A DNA stretch of 64,000 bases from Hyalella azteca (GCF_000764305.2 NW_025944508.1:62001-126000); one strand, 5' to 3'. Positions 34,801 through 45,914 are shown, numbered from the stretch's first letter. Translations and numbers: made by a program. Notes: a model not told the origin generated them from the sequence alone.

Positions 34801-37800
34801 CACAGAATGCTGGTTGCCAGACCTTCATCTTCAATGTTATTTTTATAATTTTTCGCCCTAAATTGGCTTCAATTTAGAAAATCAAAGGAGGAAATATAGT
34901 GTTTTCTTTTTGCGTGGCTGCATTTAGTCTGAATATTTTCACTGAGCGGTTCAGCTTCTTCGCCTTAATCAGATTTATTGAATTATTTAATCACACTTTG
35001 ATCCTTCAGTACTTGACGATGGTATAACTATGAACTTAAATCGGGTCATCCGAATGCCAGTTCTTGCTGGGTTCGGCACCGAACATTTAAAAAACTTATT
35101 TTACGGTTGTTGGGTTCTGACTGTTAAACTCGCTTCGCAAACCATTACCATGAACAATAAGGGTTGAATTCTAGCCGTTTGGACCTCAAGTGTTGAATTT
35201 TCACCGTTTGTACCCCAAGGGTTGAATTATCCAAGTTGGGATCTTGAATTTTCACCGCTTTGACCCTCAGGGTTGAATTCTCACAGCGCGGATCTAATGT
35301 TGAATTCTGAGTGTTTGATCCCTTGTAAGAATTTAATAATTGGGATTGTAATTTTTTAGGGGGTTTAAACGCAATCGCAAAGAATCTACGTTGTATTGTA
35401 TTCGAGGGCTGGTCTTGCAACTTCAGACGTAAGGCGTGTTTTGAGGTAGTCTACACTCCACGGATATCATGGAAATATAATTTTTTAAAGTTAGCTACAG
35501 TTTCTTTCTAATTGGACATGTATGTACCCTAAACTTGAACTGTATGATGAAGCATGTAAAATATTAATTCATGGAAGTAGAGCAAGCATCGATAAGAATT
35601 TAAGTTTTACAATGGTTAATTTTCAATTGCACATACTAGAGATTAGCATAACCGATATATCATCCGTTGTAGTGCATCAAAAATTATAAAATTCCACGAA
35701 ACCTGAATATTCATATCAACGTAAAAATTAATAATCACCGGATAAATCGTCCTAATTTTCAGGACCCATATTTGAAGGACATTATATATTATTCATGTAT
35801 TATTCGTAAAATATGATAATCACCGGAAAAATCATCCTATGTCTTTAGAACTCAGATTTGGATGACGTTATATATTATTCGTTTATACTTAAAAGTTAAT
35901 ACTCACCCGATAAATCATACTATTTTCCAGGACTCAGATTTGAATAACGTTGTTACGTATATTCGTTTGGCGAAGGATTTGAATACACGATTTTTCGTTC
36001 AGTTGTCTTTATAAATCGGTTTCTGTAAACAAACAATATACAAAGGTAAAAATGGTTACATAAAATTAGTATTGCACATAAAGGTATAATCGAGAAGTAA
36101 AATAATTTATTTCGAACATATAACACGATAAAAGTCAAATATACACGTTACACGAATCTTCAAAAATAGCACACGCTTACCAAACATTTCCTTCTGTACA
36201 GTCCAAAGCCAACACCGCAACTGAAAGTCTAGATGCTTTTAAAACTGAACTAAAGTAAAATGTCACTGACACACATGCATCCGGCGAACGAAATGTACAA
36301 GAGAAGCGCATTTAAGAACCAGGTATTCAACAGACGTTATATATTATTCATTTATACTTAAAAGTTAATAATCGCCCGATAAATAATAATATTTTCCGGG
36401 ACTCAGATTTGAATGACGTTATATATTATTCACTTATACTTAAAAGTTAATAATCGCCCTATTTTCCAGGACTCAGACTTGGACGACGTTATATTTTTCT
36501 TCGGGATGTCGAACAGCCTCGTGAACCCTCTCATCTACGGCGCGTTCCACCTCTGCGGACTGCGCGACAACAAGAGGTCAGAGGGTACACTCAAGGATAT
36601 GGGTGAGACTTTGTCTAAATCGCGATGCACTTTTACCATTTGTGTGAGTCAACTTAGTACAGTTTGACCAACAAAAAGCGCGCATCAAGAGCTCTTTGAT
36701 CGTTGCTGGAGGTAAGAAAGCGTGTCACAAATTGGATATACATTTTCTGGGTTTGTCTGCCTCTATCTTTTTAGCGCATTTTCTCATTTATGGAAAAAAT
36801 GCACTATTGTGCTCGCCATGTCCGTCTGTCTGTCTGTCCGTCTGCCCGTCTGTCCGTGACCTCAAGTTTTCGTCGACGAGAAAATGCGCTCTCTGTCGCT
36901 CACTTCAGTGAGTACTGAGTTATATTTTTTTCAATATTTTCTCATTCATGAGTCGCTCAAACGCACTCAACGAAATAAGTGAGATTTTGTCAAAATGGCG
37001 CTGCGTTTTTGCTTTTTGCCCTCGTGTGTCATCCTGACACAGTTTTGCCCCGGCACAGGGCGCATTAATGCTTATTTAGTACAGATAGTGTGTTGGTAGA
37101 TTAATGGGTTTTAGTACAATAAAACCCATTAATTTCTTTCATTAACTCCATGCACTATGGCAGATCACTGAAATGGCTGAAATTTGTTATTAAATAAAAT
37201 ATATTAAAGGAATTAAGTGATCACCAAAATATAGTTAGCAGCAATGGTTAAGGTTGCGTTCAATCTTGGAATAGACAGACCTCTGAACACGCGTTTGCGC
37301 GTTCATACGGCAGAACGCAGCTTTGTTGGGGAATTGCAAGTTGCATTTTGTAGCGATTGGCTTCTAAGTCTCATACTAGTCATCAATGAACTTTTACCAT
37401 CATTATTTCACTATTTCCTGTGACAGAAACGAGATTTGTGCCAATATCAAACTGGGAAAATTGAATATTATTATATTGCCAAAATTATCTTCAACTGATA
37501 TTTGATACAGCAATTTCTTTGTGAAAATGACGGTTTAATATAAAATTAGGACTATTAATTACAAAGTTAAATGAAATTATTATATGGGATACATACGGAA
37601 GAGAAACATGCTTCTTCACATCGCTACAAAAGTCATTCTATGGACGACCGAGTGATGGACGGAATGAATAGCTTGTCGAGATTAGCGTTGTAACGCTGCC
37701 AGGATTTGCATAGAAAGGCAAAGTAGTGTCTCTCCTCGAGGCCATCTCCATATTGTGTCAAAACAATGTTTTGCAAACAATAGAATCATATGCGGGTTTC

Positions 37801-39618
37801 CTTTTCGCTCATAAAAAACTCATTTTCATTTTAGTTGTATTTTTTTACTATTTTTTTATTGTTTTTTACTGGCTTTTATCAGCAACGCGAAATGGAGACA
37901 ATGAGATGAAAAAATTCTATGTGTAATAGTCAATAATGCTGAAAATAATTGAAGTCAATGAATACAAAGGAGTTCGTATTTTCATGAGTTATTATAATAA
38001 CGCTCACATGCGTCGATTAATTAAATCGAAAGCTTGAATTATCTTAACTGGATTAATTGAATGCAAATTAACAATTGTTTCATGACAGAAATAGTAGTTA
38101 TCATGAAAGTACTAAATATCAATGAAGCCGATTTTTCACAGTAGTATAACTATTATGATTGGTAATGTTTTGATGAGTTGTTAAGAAAAGCACATCGCCA
38201 TCTCATCAATTGATATCTTTCACCTCATGGCAAAACTTAATAAAAAAACAATGATAGAAACTGTATTATATATCTATATTTCTACATATATACAACAAAA
38301 ATTCGAAATAAATTACACTGATAAGAATGTTTGGATGCGCAGGAGAGGCCGCGAGCGTCTGCGTACGTTGAGCGGGCGTACGGGCACGAGCACGCGCACC
38401 ACCACGTGCACCACCACGCGCACCACCACGTGCAACACGCGGTCCACAGCCCTGCAGCCCCACGTGATGCCTTGCAACACGTCCAGCGACTCCCTGCAAC
38501 TCCTCAAGCAACATCCTTCACTGCAACTCCAACCTCGGTCATCGTTGCCGTTGCAACGTCCGTTACAACCTCTACAACTTCAGATGTCGCTGCCACTGCG
38601 GCAACAGGCTTCACAAACACCGTTGCTACAACGTAAAAAACTTACTCCTCAACCAATTTCACCTCTTGTGCAACATCAGTCGGGAAGCAAACATCAGCAT
38701 TACGAGCAACAAACACAATCTGAGACTCGTCACCAACAAGAGCACCAGCTAGACCACAATAAATTCAATGTAAACAATCAGATCGAGACGACTACGCAAG
38801 ATCCAGAATTGTTACTGACATCACAACTTGGGAACAATCCAGCAACGGACGAGCTGAAGCAGGAACAATCTGGCCTTGAGCAAGAACATCAAGATGAGAT
38901 TATGCATCAGAAAACATCTTGTGGACCTGACGATCGTGATCACACTTCAAGCGGTGATGAAAATAATTTACCAGCTCGCAGTTTTTTATTTAAGCAACAG
39001 AAAATAAAACAACAGAAAATGTGTCATCTGCAAAATTCAAATTCTTTGAAGAGAGAAAATTTGCTGGAGAAATTACAGTGGAGGCGAAAGCAGAGCCTGC
39101 AACAGCTCCCACAATATGAAGGAAGAATAAACTTTGAAGGAAAACGTGAGATTGATGAGAGAGAAAAGCCAATGACTACAAATTTCAGTATATTTAAGAG
39201 ATTGATGAATAAACATGATGGTACACAGGTGCAAGACACTGACAGCTCACCGGCTGACCTGCTCATGAGTGACTACGAATCATTCGAGCCTCAACCGAGA
39301 CCCAAACAGGTTGTAGAATCACTACCAACGAATGCTAAGATCCATGAAAAAACGGCAATAAAGCCCTCTGTAAATCATGAAACGAAATCCAATATTTTTA
39401 AGGTGAAAGCGGCGATCAAAATTGAGAAAGAAGTTGATAAAAAACTCATTTTCCGACCATATTCTAGGGTAAAAACGAGCTACCTAAACTTTTTCACAAG
39501 CGAAGCTGATCGAAATATGAATTTAGGCAACAATCGAAGCGATAACGCATCCAAGAAGCTGCAACCTCTGTGCCGAGATATCGTCATCAGGCCACAAATT
39601 CATCGAGTAAGCGAATGA
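31836..39618 (+). CDS. CrzR: Corazonin-receptor-like GPCR (AKH/corazonin/GnRH receptor group)
   Basis: Exons: 31836-32168, 33323-33481, 33698-33884, 34134-34342, 36470-36576, 38343-39618; about 755 residues, all phases agree. TM1 includes IFSLIGNGATVYSI; TM2 LILHMAIADIFVTLACL; TM3 QMFSLYASTFVLVLVGLDRL with DRL in place of DRY; TM4 AYVTAAVLSIPQLVVF; loop GPFVEVFEQCVTHGSYT, whose Cys pairs with the one after WLAGDFLC; TM5 FVLPFTVVVVTYATIF; TM6 VIIVLAFLICWTPYYYMM; TM7 FFFGMSNSLVNPLIYGAFHL. The QCVTxGxYT loop and TM7 favour the corazonin subgroup; the related ACP receptor is the alternative. Exon 3 has an in-frame TGA at 33782-33784. Exon 2 uses a GC donor. The last exon adds a tail of about 424 residues, unusually long for this family. 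Neuropeptide receptor, Gq-coupled in known homologues. Confidence 0.88.
32515..32655 (+). mobile_element. CR1-like non-LTR retrotransposon 3' end (plus copy)
   Basis: Matches, in inverse orientation, the 3' UTR of the copy at 32765-33240: 'gtggaatcaaatcac', 'caagaatcggcaacagg', 'ttcttcagtgccgacattt'. It ends in an A/T-rich 'tattatattatattc' repeat typical of such tails. Lies in receptor intron 1. Confidence 0.7.
32765..33240 (-). mobile_element. CR1-like non-LTR retrotransposon fragment (minus copy)
   Basis: 5'-truncated. The minus strand reads RLRGDLIEVYMYTHGLNKV, then RCNTSIRHFFSLRVTDMWNR, LPDSIVEALSINAF, stop, NRLDEAMQEQM: the conserved end of the reverse-transcriptase protein in CR1/jockey-type elements. 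The stop after NAF and another upstream show it is dead. The 3' UTR runs to a 'ttctattctcttctattc' tail at about 32771-32790, so its 3' end faces the plus copy across about 110 bp. Confidence 0.82.
33467..33590 (+). repeat. Four copies of the receptor exon 2 end plus GC donor
   Basis: Exon 2 ends 'ctcagcattcctcag' and is followed by 'gcaaggaatgatg'. The same edge recurs as 'ctctgcattctccag' + 'gcaaggaatgatg', then 'ctcagaattttcag' + 'gctagtaatcatatg', then 'ttgagcatttcccag' + 'gcaaaaac'. GC positions are 33482, 33515, 33550 and 33586, so the period is 33-36 bases. Confidence 0.82.
33698..33884 (+). CDS. CrzR: Receptor exon 3, carrying an in-frame TGA
   Basis: The acceptor 'gtggttgcag' precedes 33698 and the donor 'gtaact' follows 33884; 62 codons plus one base. 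Frame on both sides of the TGA is coherent: LVVFSVQLGPFVEVFEQ before, LEQVYGSVSILTLFVLP after. From memory of the family, corazonin receptors have Trp before a Gln-Glu-Gln or similar triplet here, so TGA stands where TGG is expected, a one-base difference. Sequencing error, nonsense allele, pseudogenisation or recoding are all possible. Confidence 0.85.
35155..35330. repeat. Degenerate tandem repeat in receptor intron 4
   Basis: Five or so copies of 'gggttgaattttcaccgttt' with variants, at a period of about 35 bases. Non-coding. Unlike the array at 35731 it does not match a visible exon edge. Confidence 0.65.
35731..36495 (+). repeat. Repeated copies of the receptor exon 5 acceptor edge
   Basis: The true exon starts at 36470 after 'ctattttccag' and reads 'gactcagacttggacgacgt'. 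Upstream in the intron the same intron end plus exon start recurs at about 35752 ('aattttcag' + 'gacccatatttgaaggac'), 35836 ('gtctttaga' + 'actcagatttggatgacgtt'), 35922 ('attttccag' + 'gactcagatttgaataacgt') and 36393 ('attttccgg' + 'gactcagatttgaatgacgt'). The unit is about 80 bases including 'cgataaatcatcct' and 'tatacttaaaagttaat'. Unrelated sequence of about 350 bp interrupts the series at 35980-36330. Confidence 0.88.
36768..36935 (+). repeat. Dispersed repeat, copy 1
   Basis: From 'tttttagcgcattttctc' through the 'gtctgtctgtccgtctg' tract to 'agtactgagttatattttt'. An inverted copy lies at 43329-43478. No open frame; probably part of an unclassified transposon family. Confidence 0.75.
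38343..39618 (+). CDS. CrzR: Receptor last exon: long hydrophilic C-terminal tail
   Basis: The acceptor 'ttggatgcgcag' joins exon 5 (AG|G, Arg) in phase. The frame then stays open for 424 codons to a TGA at 39616. It begins with a Thr-rich stretch encoded by a 'caccaccacgtg' repeat, then a Gln/Leu/Pro-rich region (LQLQPRSS, PLQPLQLQ), then charged sequence with KQQKIKQQKM and a basic C-terminus. The length of this frame in AT-rich DNA supports real coding. That it belongs to the receptor rests on splice phase only. Confidence 0.72.
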
Positions 39619-39641
39619 ACTTGTAATATTTTCTTTGCCTG

Positions 39642-39647
39642 AATAAA
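39642..39647 (+). terminator. Polyadenylation signal AATAAA
   Basis: AATAAA 24 bases after the receptor stop codon, in a position normal for a 3' end signal. Confidence 0.6.
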
Positions 39648-42204
39648 TTCGATGTTTCAATGATATTCTTGGCTAAATGTCAATTAACGGCAGTTATGGT
39701 CCAGCGAGGGAAAAGAAAGCATAAACCCAAAATTAGTGCCTTCAGAAAACAGCCCACAACACCTGAGCTCTGAAATATGGAACATCTGCGATAACAAGCT
39801 CCAAATTAAAAAATTGTTATCGACGTTACGACTTGGCAGTGCGTGAACATCTCAACATGAAGTTCATCCAGCTTCTACGGACCTTTTTGAACCTTCTATG
39901 TCTATGTCTATCCAATTCAACTTGACCTCCGTCCCACCTCCAGAAGCAAGGTTACAATGTCTTTCTGCAAACAAATAATGTCTGCTGTCCGATATGTCCT
40001 TGGCCCTGCCACCCGCAGCCTCATGCGACGCACTCGACATTGTCATGCTCTAGATGAAGATTTATCTACATTGTTCTAGCACATTGGCCTACTTGGACCA
40101 TAACACACTTTTTCATTTATCTGTTTCCTGTGCGCGGGGTTCTGTATAATTATTAAAATAACAAAGCGAAGAGAAGCTAGAAACCATCGCTGATCTGTCT
40201 AGTGTCCTCCTTGTCCCTGAAGGCTCATATGTCATCAGTCAACTCACCAGTTCGCCGCGATCAGAAGATCTAGGCTAGTATGATTAAGATTAATGGTTTT
40301 CGTTATATCATTTTCGATGAACAAAAGTCTTTGCCAATGAAAAAGCATTATATCCAGATCTGAATAATTGAGAGAATTTCCCCAAGTCATTCATAATGGA
40401 TTTATGAAACATTTCTTCCATGTAAATTTTTCGTCTATGTTATTGGCGGAAAAGTAGCGATGAAGTTGGCTGTTCCACCACTGAATTCTGATTTTGAGTC
40501 ACACTTGAAGACAGCCTTGAGTACACACACACACACACTCAGGAATATTAACAAAAAATTGTCAATATAGTTTTAAGCCTTCTTTCATATATTTGACTGA
40601 GTCATCCAGACCCAGTTTGGCCCTTATAAGTGCGCATTATAGAGCTACGTCGTACTATACGTAGTAGATACAATACATATATTACTCGTGTTGTAGGTAG
40701 GAAAGTGTGCAACTTTTTGGACAGCACGACCCATTCATTTTTCTCTTTATTATGCAGCCACATTCTTGACAAATACTTATTCCACTATTATCCATGCGTG
40801 ACTGTTTCGTGTCAAGCACTTCTTATTATTCATTAATGAAAAGCTTGTGCAATTGGGAAACGGATACTCTCATTCCAAAAACTCGTCCATAATTATAACA
40901 TATCGAATCGCAGACGTTGCTAGATTTGAATATATTATTGAAGAAATATTATATGCAATTTTTTGTGGAATTGCCCTTCTTAGCTTATTAGATGACAGGC
41001 ATTTAAATCTTAGCTTCAGATAAAACTTTTTTTAGTTTTATGTGTTTAATTTGCATCGGCTGCGTGTCTTACTCGTAACATTTTCGAACAGCTTTTGTAC
41101 ATTTTTTTCATAACTTTCATAATTATCGTGAATAATTTTTTAAGACCTATATAGGCGGGATATTCGAGTTCTTAACGGCCAGCTTTGCCTTAACCGTACT
41201 TAAAATATATCGTATTATTGAAGGAAATCATGATATTTTTATACGGTCGTGTCTAACTAGTAAGCTTAGACCTGCTTGCGAAGTTCTTTAAGAATAATGT
41301 GAGGTGTACATGATGAATTAAATTTTCAATAGGGCTTAGAGAGAAGGCAAATTCTTTTATAAAAGTTATGATACGTTAGACCAAGGAGTTCGTTGGATTT
41401 TTTTTGTTTTGTTTACGAGTATGAATGGAACAAGTGTTTTCGGAAGTCTATTTGTGAGCTTGGTGTACAGGCACTTAAGTTTTGTTTTGGTCGGCAAGTA
41501 TTCAAGATATGATTAATTATTTTGAAAGACATTGTTAGGATAATTTAGTATTATTACTTTTAAAATGTGTAATACTATCATTAATTTTAATCAATAACAT
41601 AGGTAAACAATTTCTGAAATTTGCTGATCTAGCTGAGTTACCCGCGCACATCGGATATTCGATATAAATGTTTTTAATATATCGATAATTTTAGGTTTGT
41701 GAGTTAAATCCTGCAGTAGAAAAGTTTTTTTATTTGAATAGTTAAGTTAACGGTAATTATTCAGCAGTTGTAGAAATAATTAATTTAACGTTAGTAGTTC
41801 AGCAGTGTGTAGAAATATCTAACTTGACGCGCTCAATTAAGCAATGGATTAATTATGAATATTATTAATATATGAGTGAATTAATTATGAATATATATGG
41901 ATTAATTATGAATATTGAATATTAGAAATTTTTTATTCACTGTACCAACTTGCTTAAAAAAAGTAAGCTTCGACTGTCGAGAAATCATGTAAATTTATTT
42001 CACTTGCAAATTTTTTTACAGTTTCAATTAATAGAAATTAATTGAATTGAGAAATTAATCTGTTCAGCACTACTTGTCTCCCTAAAGCTCACGCGTTTTT
42101 TCAATTTACTTGTATCTCCACTGAACATCTTATCTATGTGTTTTTGTGTATATTTCTTGTAATCACTAAAATAATCAAACTTTTACCGGCCGTAATTCTC
42201 TAAA

Positions 42205-42480
42205 ATTGCCTACTATGCTGTCAAAAATTGGCTGCTTTGCACTCAAAAATTGGCTGCTTTGCATTCAAAAATTGGCTAAAATGTTGCCTTAAAATTGGCT
42301 ACTATGCTGTCAAAAATTGGCTGCTTTGCACTCAAAAATTGGCTAAAATGTTGCCAAAAAATTGGCTACTATGCTGTCAAAAATTGGCTACTTTGCATTA
42401 AAAAGTTGGCCAATATGCGGCCAAAAATAGGCTACTATGCTGTAAAAAATTGACTCTTACGCCGTCAAAATTTGGCTACT
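42205..42480. repeat. Tandem repeat, 'aaaaattggctactatgctgt' type
   Basis: About twelve copies of a 20-22 base unit with 'attggct' cores and alternating 'actatgctgtc', 'gctttgcact' and 'aaaatgttgcc' parts. Non-coding. Confidence 0.8.
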
Positions 42481-42969
42481 ACCCCTGTGAAAAATTAATT
42501 TTAATTTTTCTTTAGGCGCATTACGATTCTTCCAGCTCCTATTTGTTATTATTTTCACTATAACGTAAATTGAAAGATCTCTTATGTTTTTCTCTTAGTG
42601 TAACTCTGCAAAAAAGAAAAACCTTTCCAACTCGAAACCACCGAGAATAGAAAAAATTTACTTTTAATTAATATTTGTTTCACAATGTAAAGAAATAACG
42701 GACGCACAAAATTTTCCATTTGATTCATCTTGAAGCCAACAGATTTAAAGAAATAGGCAATAAAAAGGTCCAACGATTTTAAGTTAAGGATTTCCAGAAG
42801 ATTATACTGGAGACAGAAATAGGTAGTTAATGGGCCATAGCTGTATTATTCGGTGAGTAAATATATGTGTAAAGTACAACAGTTATATTTTGTAATTCCA
42901 ATTTGATCCCTAATCAACTACCAAGACGAGACGATGAAATCACAAAACAGTATTGTAGCATTTTGGTGT

Positions 42970-43060
42970 CACCTTTGACTCTTGACCACTCGGTTACCTT
43001 GCGGATTTCGACCCGTGATTCCACATGTATTCCGGGATTCGAACCCCCCAACTCGCTGCT
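42970..43060 (-). repeat. tRNA-like (SINE-like) sequence
   Basis: On the minus strand, 'ggggttcgaatccc' (43041-43056) matches a tRNA B box and 'taaccgagtggtcaagagtc' (about 42978-42998) matches the A box of Ser/Leu-type tRNAs. The B box precedes the A box, so this is not an intact tRNA; a rearranged tRNA-derived SINE is the likeliest reading. Confidence 0.4.
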
Positions 43061-43328
43061 TCTACATTGGTAATCGTTACCCCTGGTCCCCTCAAGTTTA
43101 ACCTCGTTTTACGACAGGAAACCCCAGAAACTACCGAATGTAAGTATTTAATGTTATGCGTTTAAACCTCGCTTGTGAGCTTTGGAAGGCTGGATGAACT
43201 TTCATCACAAGAATTCGTTTAAATTTTCAGTGTTCGTCTCGTACGAGATAGTGCGGGAATCGTGGCAATAAGCGAAAGCGGAGTTCAGTAGAAACAAGAT
43301 ATGAAAAAGTAAATGCAAACCGTCATTC

Positions 43329-43478
43329 AATGCTGAAAAAAATATAACTCAGTACTCACTGCAGTGAGTGACAGAGAGCGTATTTTCTCGTCGACGAAAA
43401 CTTGAGGTCACGGACAGACGGACATGGCGAGCACAATAGTGCATTTTTTCCATAAATGAGAAAATGCGCTAAAAAGTA
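43329..43478 (-). repeat. Dispersed repeat, copy 2 (inverted)
   Basis: Reverse-complement match to 36768-36935 ('aaaatataactcagtactc' through 'ccataaatgagaaaatgcg'), with a shorter 'gtctgtccgt' tract. Confidence 0.75.
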
Positions 43479-44597
43479 TGGAGTAAGTAATTAATATTTT
43501 AATAACAATAGTCAATATTAACACGATACGACAGAAAAGAATTTAATGAAATATATATGCACAGTTTTAGAAATATATATATTACTAATTTGAAATTCTT
43601 AACTAAAATACAAATCGAAAAATATGAATTTTTTTATTTAATTAACGCGCTTCTGTGCCTGACGCGGCCAATCAGAACGAAGCCTAAATTCCTGTCCAAA
43701 TCCAATCCAGTTTAAGGGCTTACAGGGGCCTCCATTATTGGGGGGTTGTTTGCTAATGACGCGGTTAAATGGTTAATCTTGAGGTCATGAAGGGATTACG
43801 CGCATGTTGGGTCACCGCGCGAATGCAATTCGGAAATTAAAAGAGTTTAGCTGTCCGATATTGCAATTGCCGAGCAGCCAAATTATGCACATGCCCATTC
43901 TCGATTCCACATAATATGACTTCACTAAATGGTTCGCGAATTCATTCCGACAATCTTCTCTGCCTAATCTTTTTTTTTATAAAATAATATTCTAAATAAT
44001 CAATTAAATGTGACAAGTCAATTCAGAAATCGGTGATCATTGGAATATTTTACGTAATGTAGGATTAACTTTGAAAACAAAACTGAATCCTTTTATTTTT
44101 TAATCAATTATGAATACAATTACCTTAGTTTTCCCTCACTTATAGCAACTGTAATTAAGAAGGAGCACGATTTAATGAGGCCGTTAAACGGTGTCAATAT
44201 TAAAGAAAGAAACAGTCTTTCATGCAATGTGATTTATAGGTGAAATCCCGAGGAGGCTGGTGAAGGCGGCTTTATTTCATAGTTTCATTATAAAACTATA
44301 TTAAAATATTATTAGATGGTATATGGTGTTTGTATTATATCCACATTATAATCCAAATTACGTCACAGTAGTAAGCAAAGGATATCCAAGCAAAAATATG
44401 ATTATCGTGTCGGTTTTTATCATTTATATAATAATTGTCGCCGCTGTCTTGCTTGCAATATTTAGAGTTTGTGTTGCGTCGTATGTATTATCAATTCTTT
44501 ATGTCAGCTTTCTCGTTGATATTTTGACAATTTATCAATGTGCATGTTTAATCATCCGTTACCAAAGGAGCTTGATTCAACCAGTTGAACTTTATAT

Positions 44598-44985
44598 AGT
44601 CATAACGAAAGCCAATCATCAAAATCAATAGCCAATCATCAAACGACAATAGCCAAACATCAAACAACAATAGCCAATCATCAAAAGACAATAGCCAATC
44701 ATCAAACGACAATAGCCAATCGTCAAACGACAATAGCCAATCATCAAAAGCCAATAGCAAATCATCAAAAGACAATAGCCAATCGTCAAACGACATAGCC
44801 AATCATCAAACGACAATAGCCAATCGTCAAACGACATAGCCAATCATCAAACGACAACAGCCAATCATCAAACGACAGTAGCCAATCATCAAACAACAAT
44901 ACCCAATCGTCAAACGACATAGCCAATCATCAAACGACAATAGCCAATCATTAAACAACAATACCCATTCGTCAAACGACATAGC
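44598..44985. repeat. 21-bp minisatellite ending at adapter
   Basis: About 18 copies of 'aatagccaatcatcaaacga', with some 20-base variants. Because 21 is a multiple of 3, the minus strand gives long repeat frames (DDWLLSF repeated), which I regard as incidental. The array stops at the adapter at 44986. Confidence 0.9.
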
Positions 44986-45023
44986 CTGTCTCTTATACAC
45001 ATCTAGATGTGTATAAGAGACAG
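44986..45023. other. Nextera mate-pair junction adapter, copy 1
   Basis: A perfect 38-bp palindrome: the mosaic end 'ctgtctcttatacacatct' followed by its reverse complement. Synthetic. Confidence 0.99.
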
Positions 45024-45083
45024 GTATATGGTGTTTGTATTATATCCACATTATAATCCAAATTACGTCACAGTAGTAAGCAA
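45024..45083 (+). other. 60-bp duplicate of 44319-44378 between adapters
   Basis: Identical to 44319-44378 ('gtatatggtgtttgtattat' to 'cagtagtaagcaa'). Flanked on both sides by full junction adapters, so it is a mate-pair fragment wrongly assembled here, not a genomic duplication. Confidence 0.95.
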
Positions 45084-45121
45084 CTGTCTCTTATACACAT
45101 CTAGATGTGTATAAGAGACAG
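45084..45121. other. Nextera mate-pair junction adapter, copy 2
   Basis: A second perfect 38-bp junction adapter. Read in frame with the downstream sequence it gives MCIRDS or DVYKRQ, peptides known as adapter-translation artefacts in protein databases. Confidence 0.99.
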
Positions 45122-45281
45122 CGCCTTCCTCGTGCGCGGCGAAGAGCACATGTGGACGCCGGACGCGATCGCCAAGCTGCAGCACGCGACCAAGGCCAAC
45201 AGCTTCTCGACGTACAAGGAATACGCCCAGATCATCAACGACCAGTCGAAGCGCCACATGACGCTTCGCGGCCTGTTCGAG
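45122..45281 (+). CDS. gltB: Bacterial glutamate synthase large subunit fragment (contaminant)
   Basis: 53 codons, high-GC, reading AFLVRGEEHMWTPDAIAKL, QHATKANSFSTYKEYAQ, IINDQSKRHMTLRGLFE. This is a conserved internal part of the NADPH-dependent glutamate synthase alpha chain, which converts 2-oxoglutarate and glutamine to two glutamates. Codon use and GC content are those of a high-GC proteobacterium, unlike anything else in the window. It starts directly at the adapter and ends at the N gap, so it is a foreign read or contig end joined by the assembler, not a host gene. Confidence 0.93.
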
Positions 45282-45914
45282 NNNNNNNNNNNNNNNNNNN
45301 NNNNNNNNNNNNNNNNNNNNNNNNNNNNNNNNNNNNNNNNNNNNNNNNNNNNNNNNNNNNNNNNNNNNNNNNNNNNNNNNNNNNNNNNNNNNNNNNNNNN
45401 NNNNNNNNNNNNNNNNNNNNNNNNNNNNNNNNNNNNNNNNNNNNNNNNNNNNNNNNNNNNNNNNNNNNNNNNNNNNNNNNNNNNNNNNNNNNNNNNNNNN
45501 NNNNNNNNNNNNNNNNNNNNNNNNNNNNNNNNNNNNNNNNNNNNNNNNNNNNNNNNNNNNNNNNNNNNNNNNNNNNNNNNNNNNNNNNNNNNNNNNNNNN
45601 NNNNNNNNNNNNNNNNNNNNNNNNNNNNNNNNNNNNNNNNNNNNNNNNNNNNNNNNNNNNNNNNNNNNNNNNNNNNNNNNNNNNNNNNNNNNNNNNNNNN
45701 NNNNNNNNNNNNNNNNNNNNNNNNNNNNNNNNNNNNNNNNNNNNNNNNNNNNNNNNNNNNNNNNNNNNNNNNNNNNNNNNNNNNNNNNNNNNNNNNNNNN
45801 NNNNNNNNNNNNNNNNNNNNNNNNNNNNNNNNNNNNNNNNNNNNNNNNNNNNNNNNNNNNNNNNNNNNNNNNNNNNNNNNNNNNNNNNNNNNNNNNNNNN
45901 NNNNNNNNNNNNNN
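45282..45914. other. Assembly gap (633 N)
   Basis: Run of N. The sequence on its left is bacterial. The 115 bases on its right (45915-46030) are of uncertain origin. Confidence 1.

Noticed and set aside
38331..38636. His-rich frame at the start of the receptor last exon
   Set aside because: Joining exon 5 in phase leads to the Thr-rich frame that stays open for 424 codons; the His-rich frame ends after about 100.
44548..44843. Repeat protein frame DDWLLSF on the minus strand
   Set aside because: The frame exists only because the 21-bp minisatellite unit is a multiple of 3. Related frames occur in other registers, and no start, splice or neighbouring coding context supports it.
45122..45281. 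Horizontal transfer of gltB from bacteria
   Set aside because: The fragment begins exactly at a synthetic adapter and ends at a gap, so chimeric assembly explains it.
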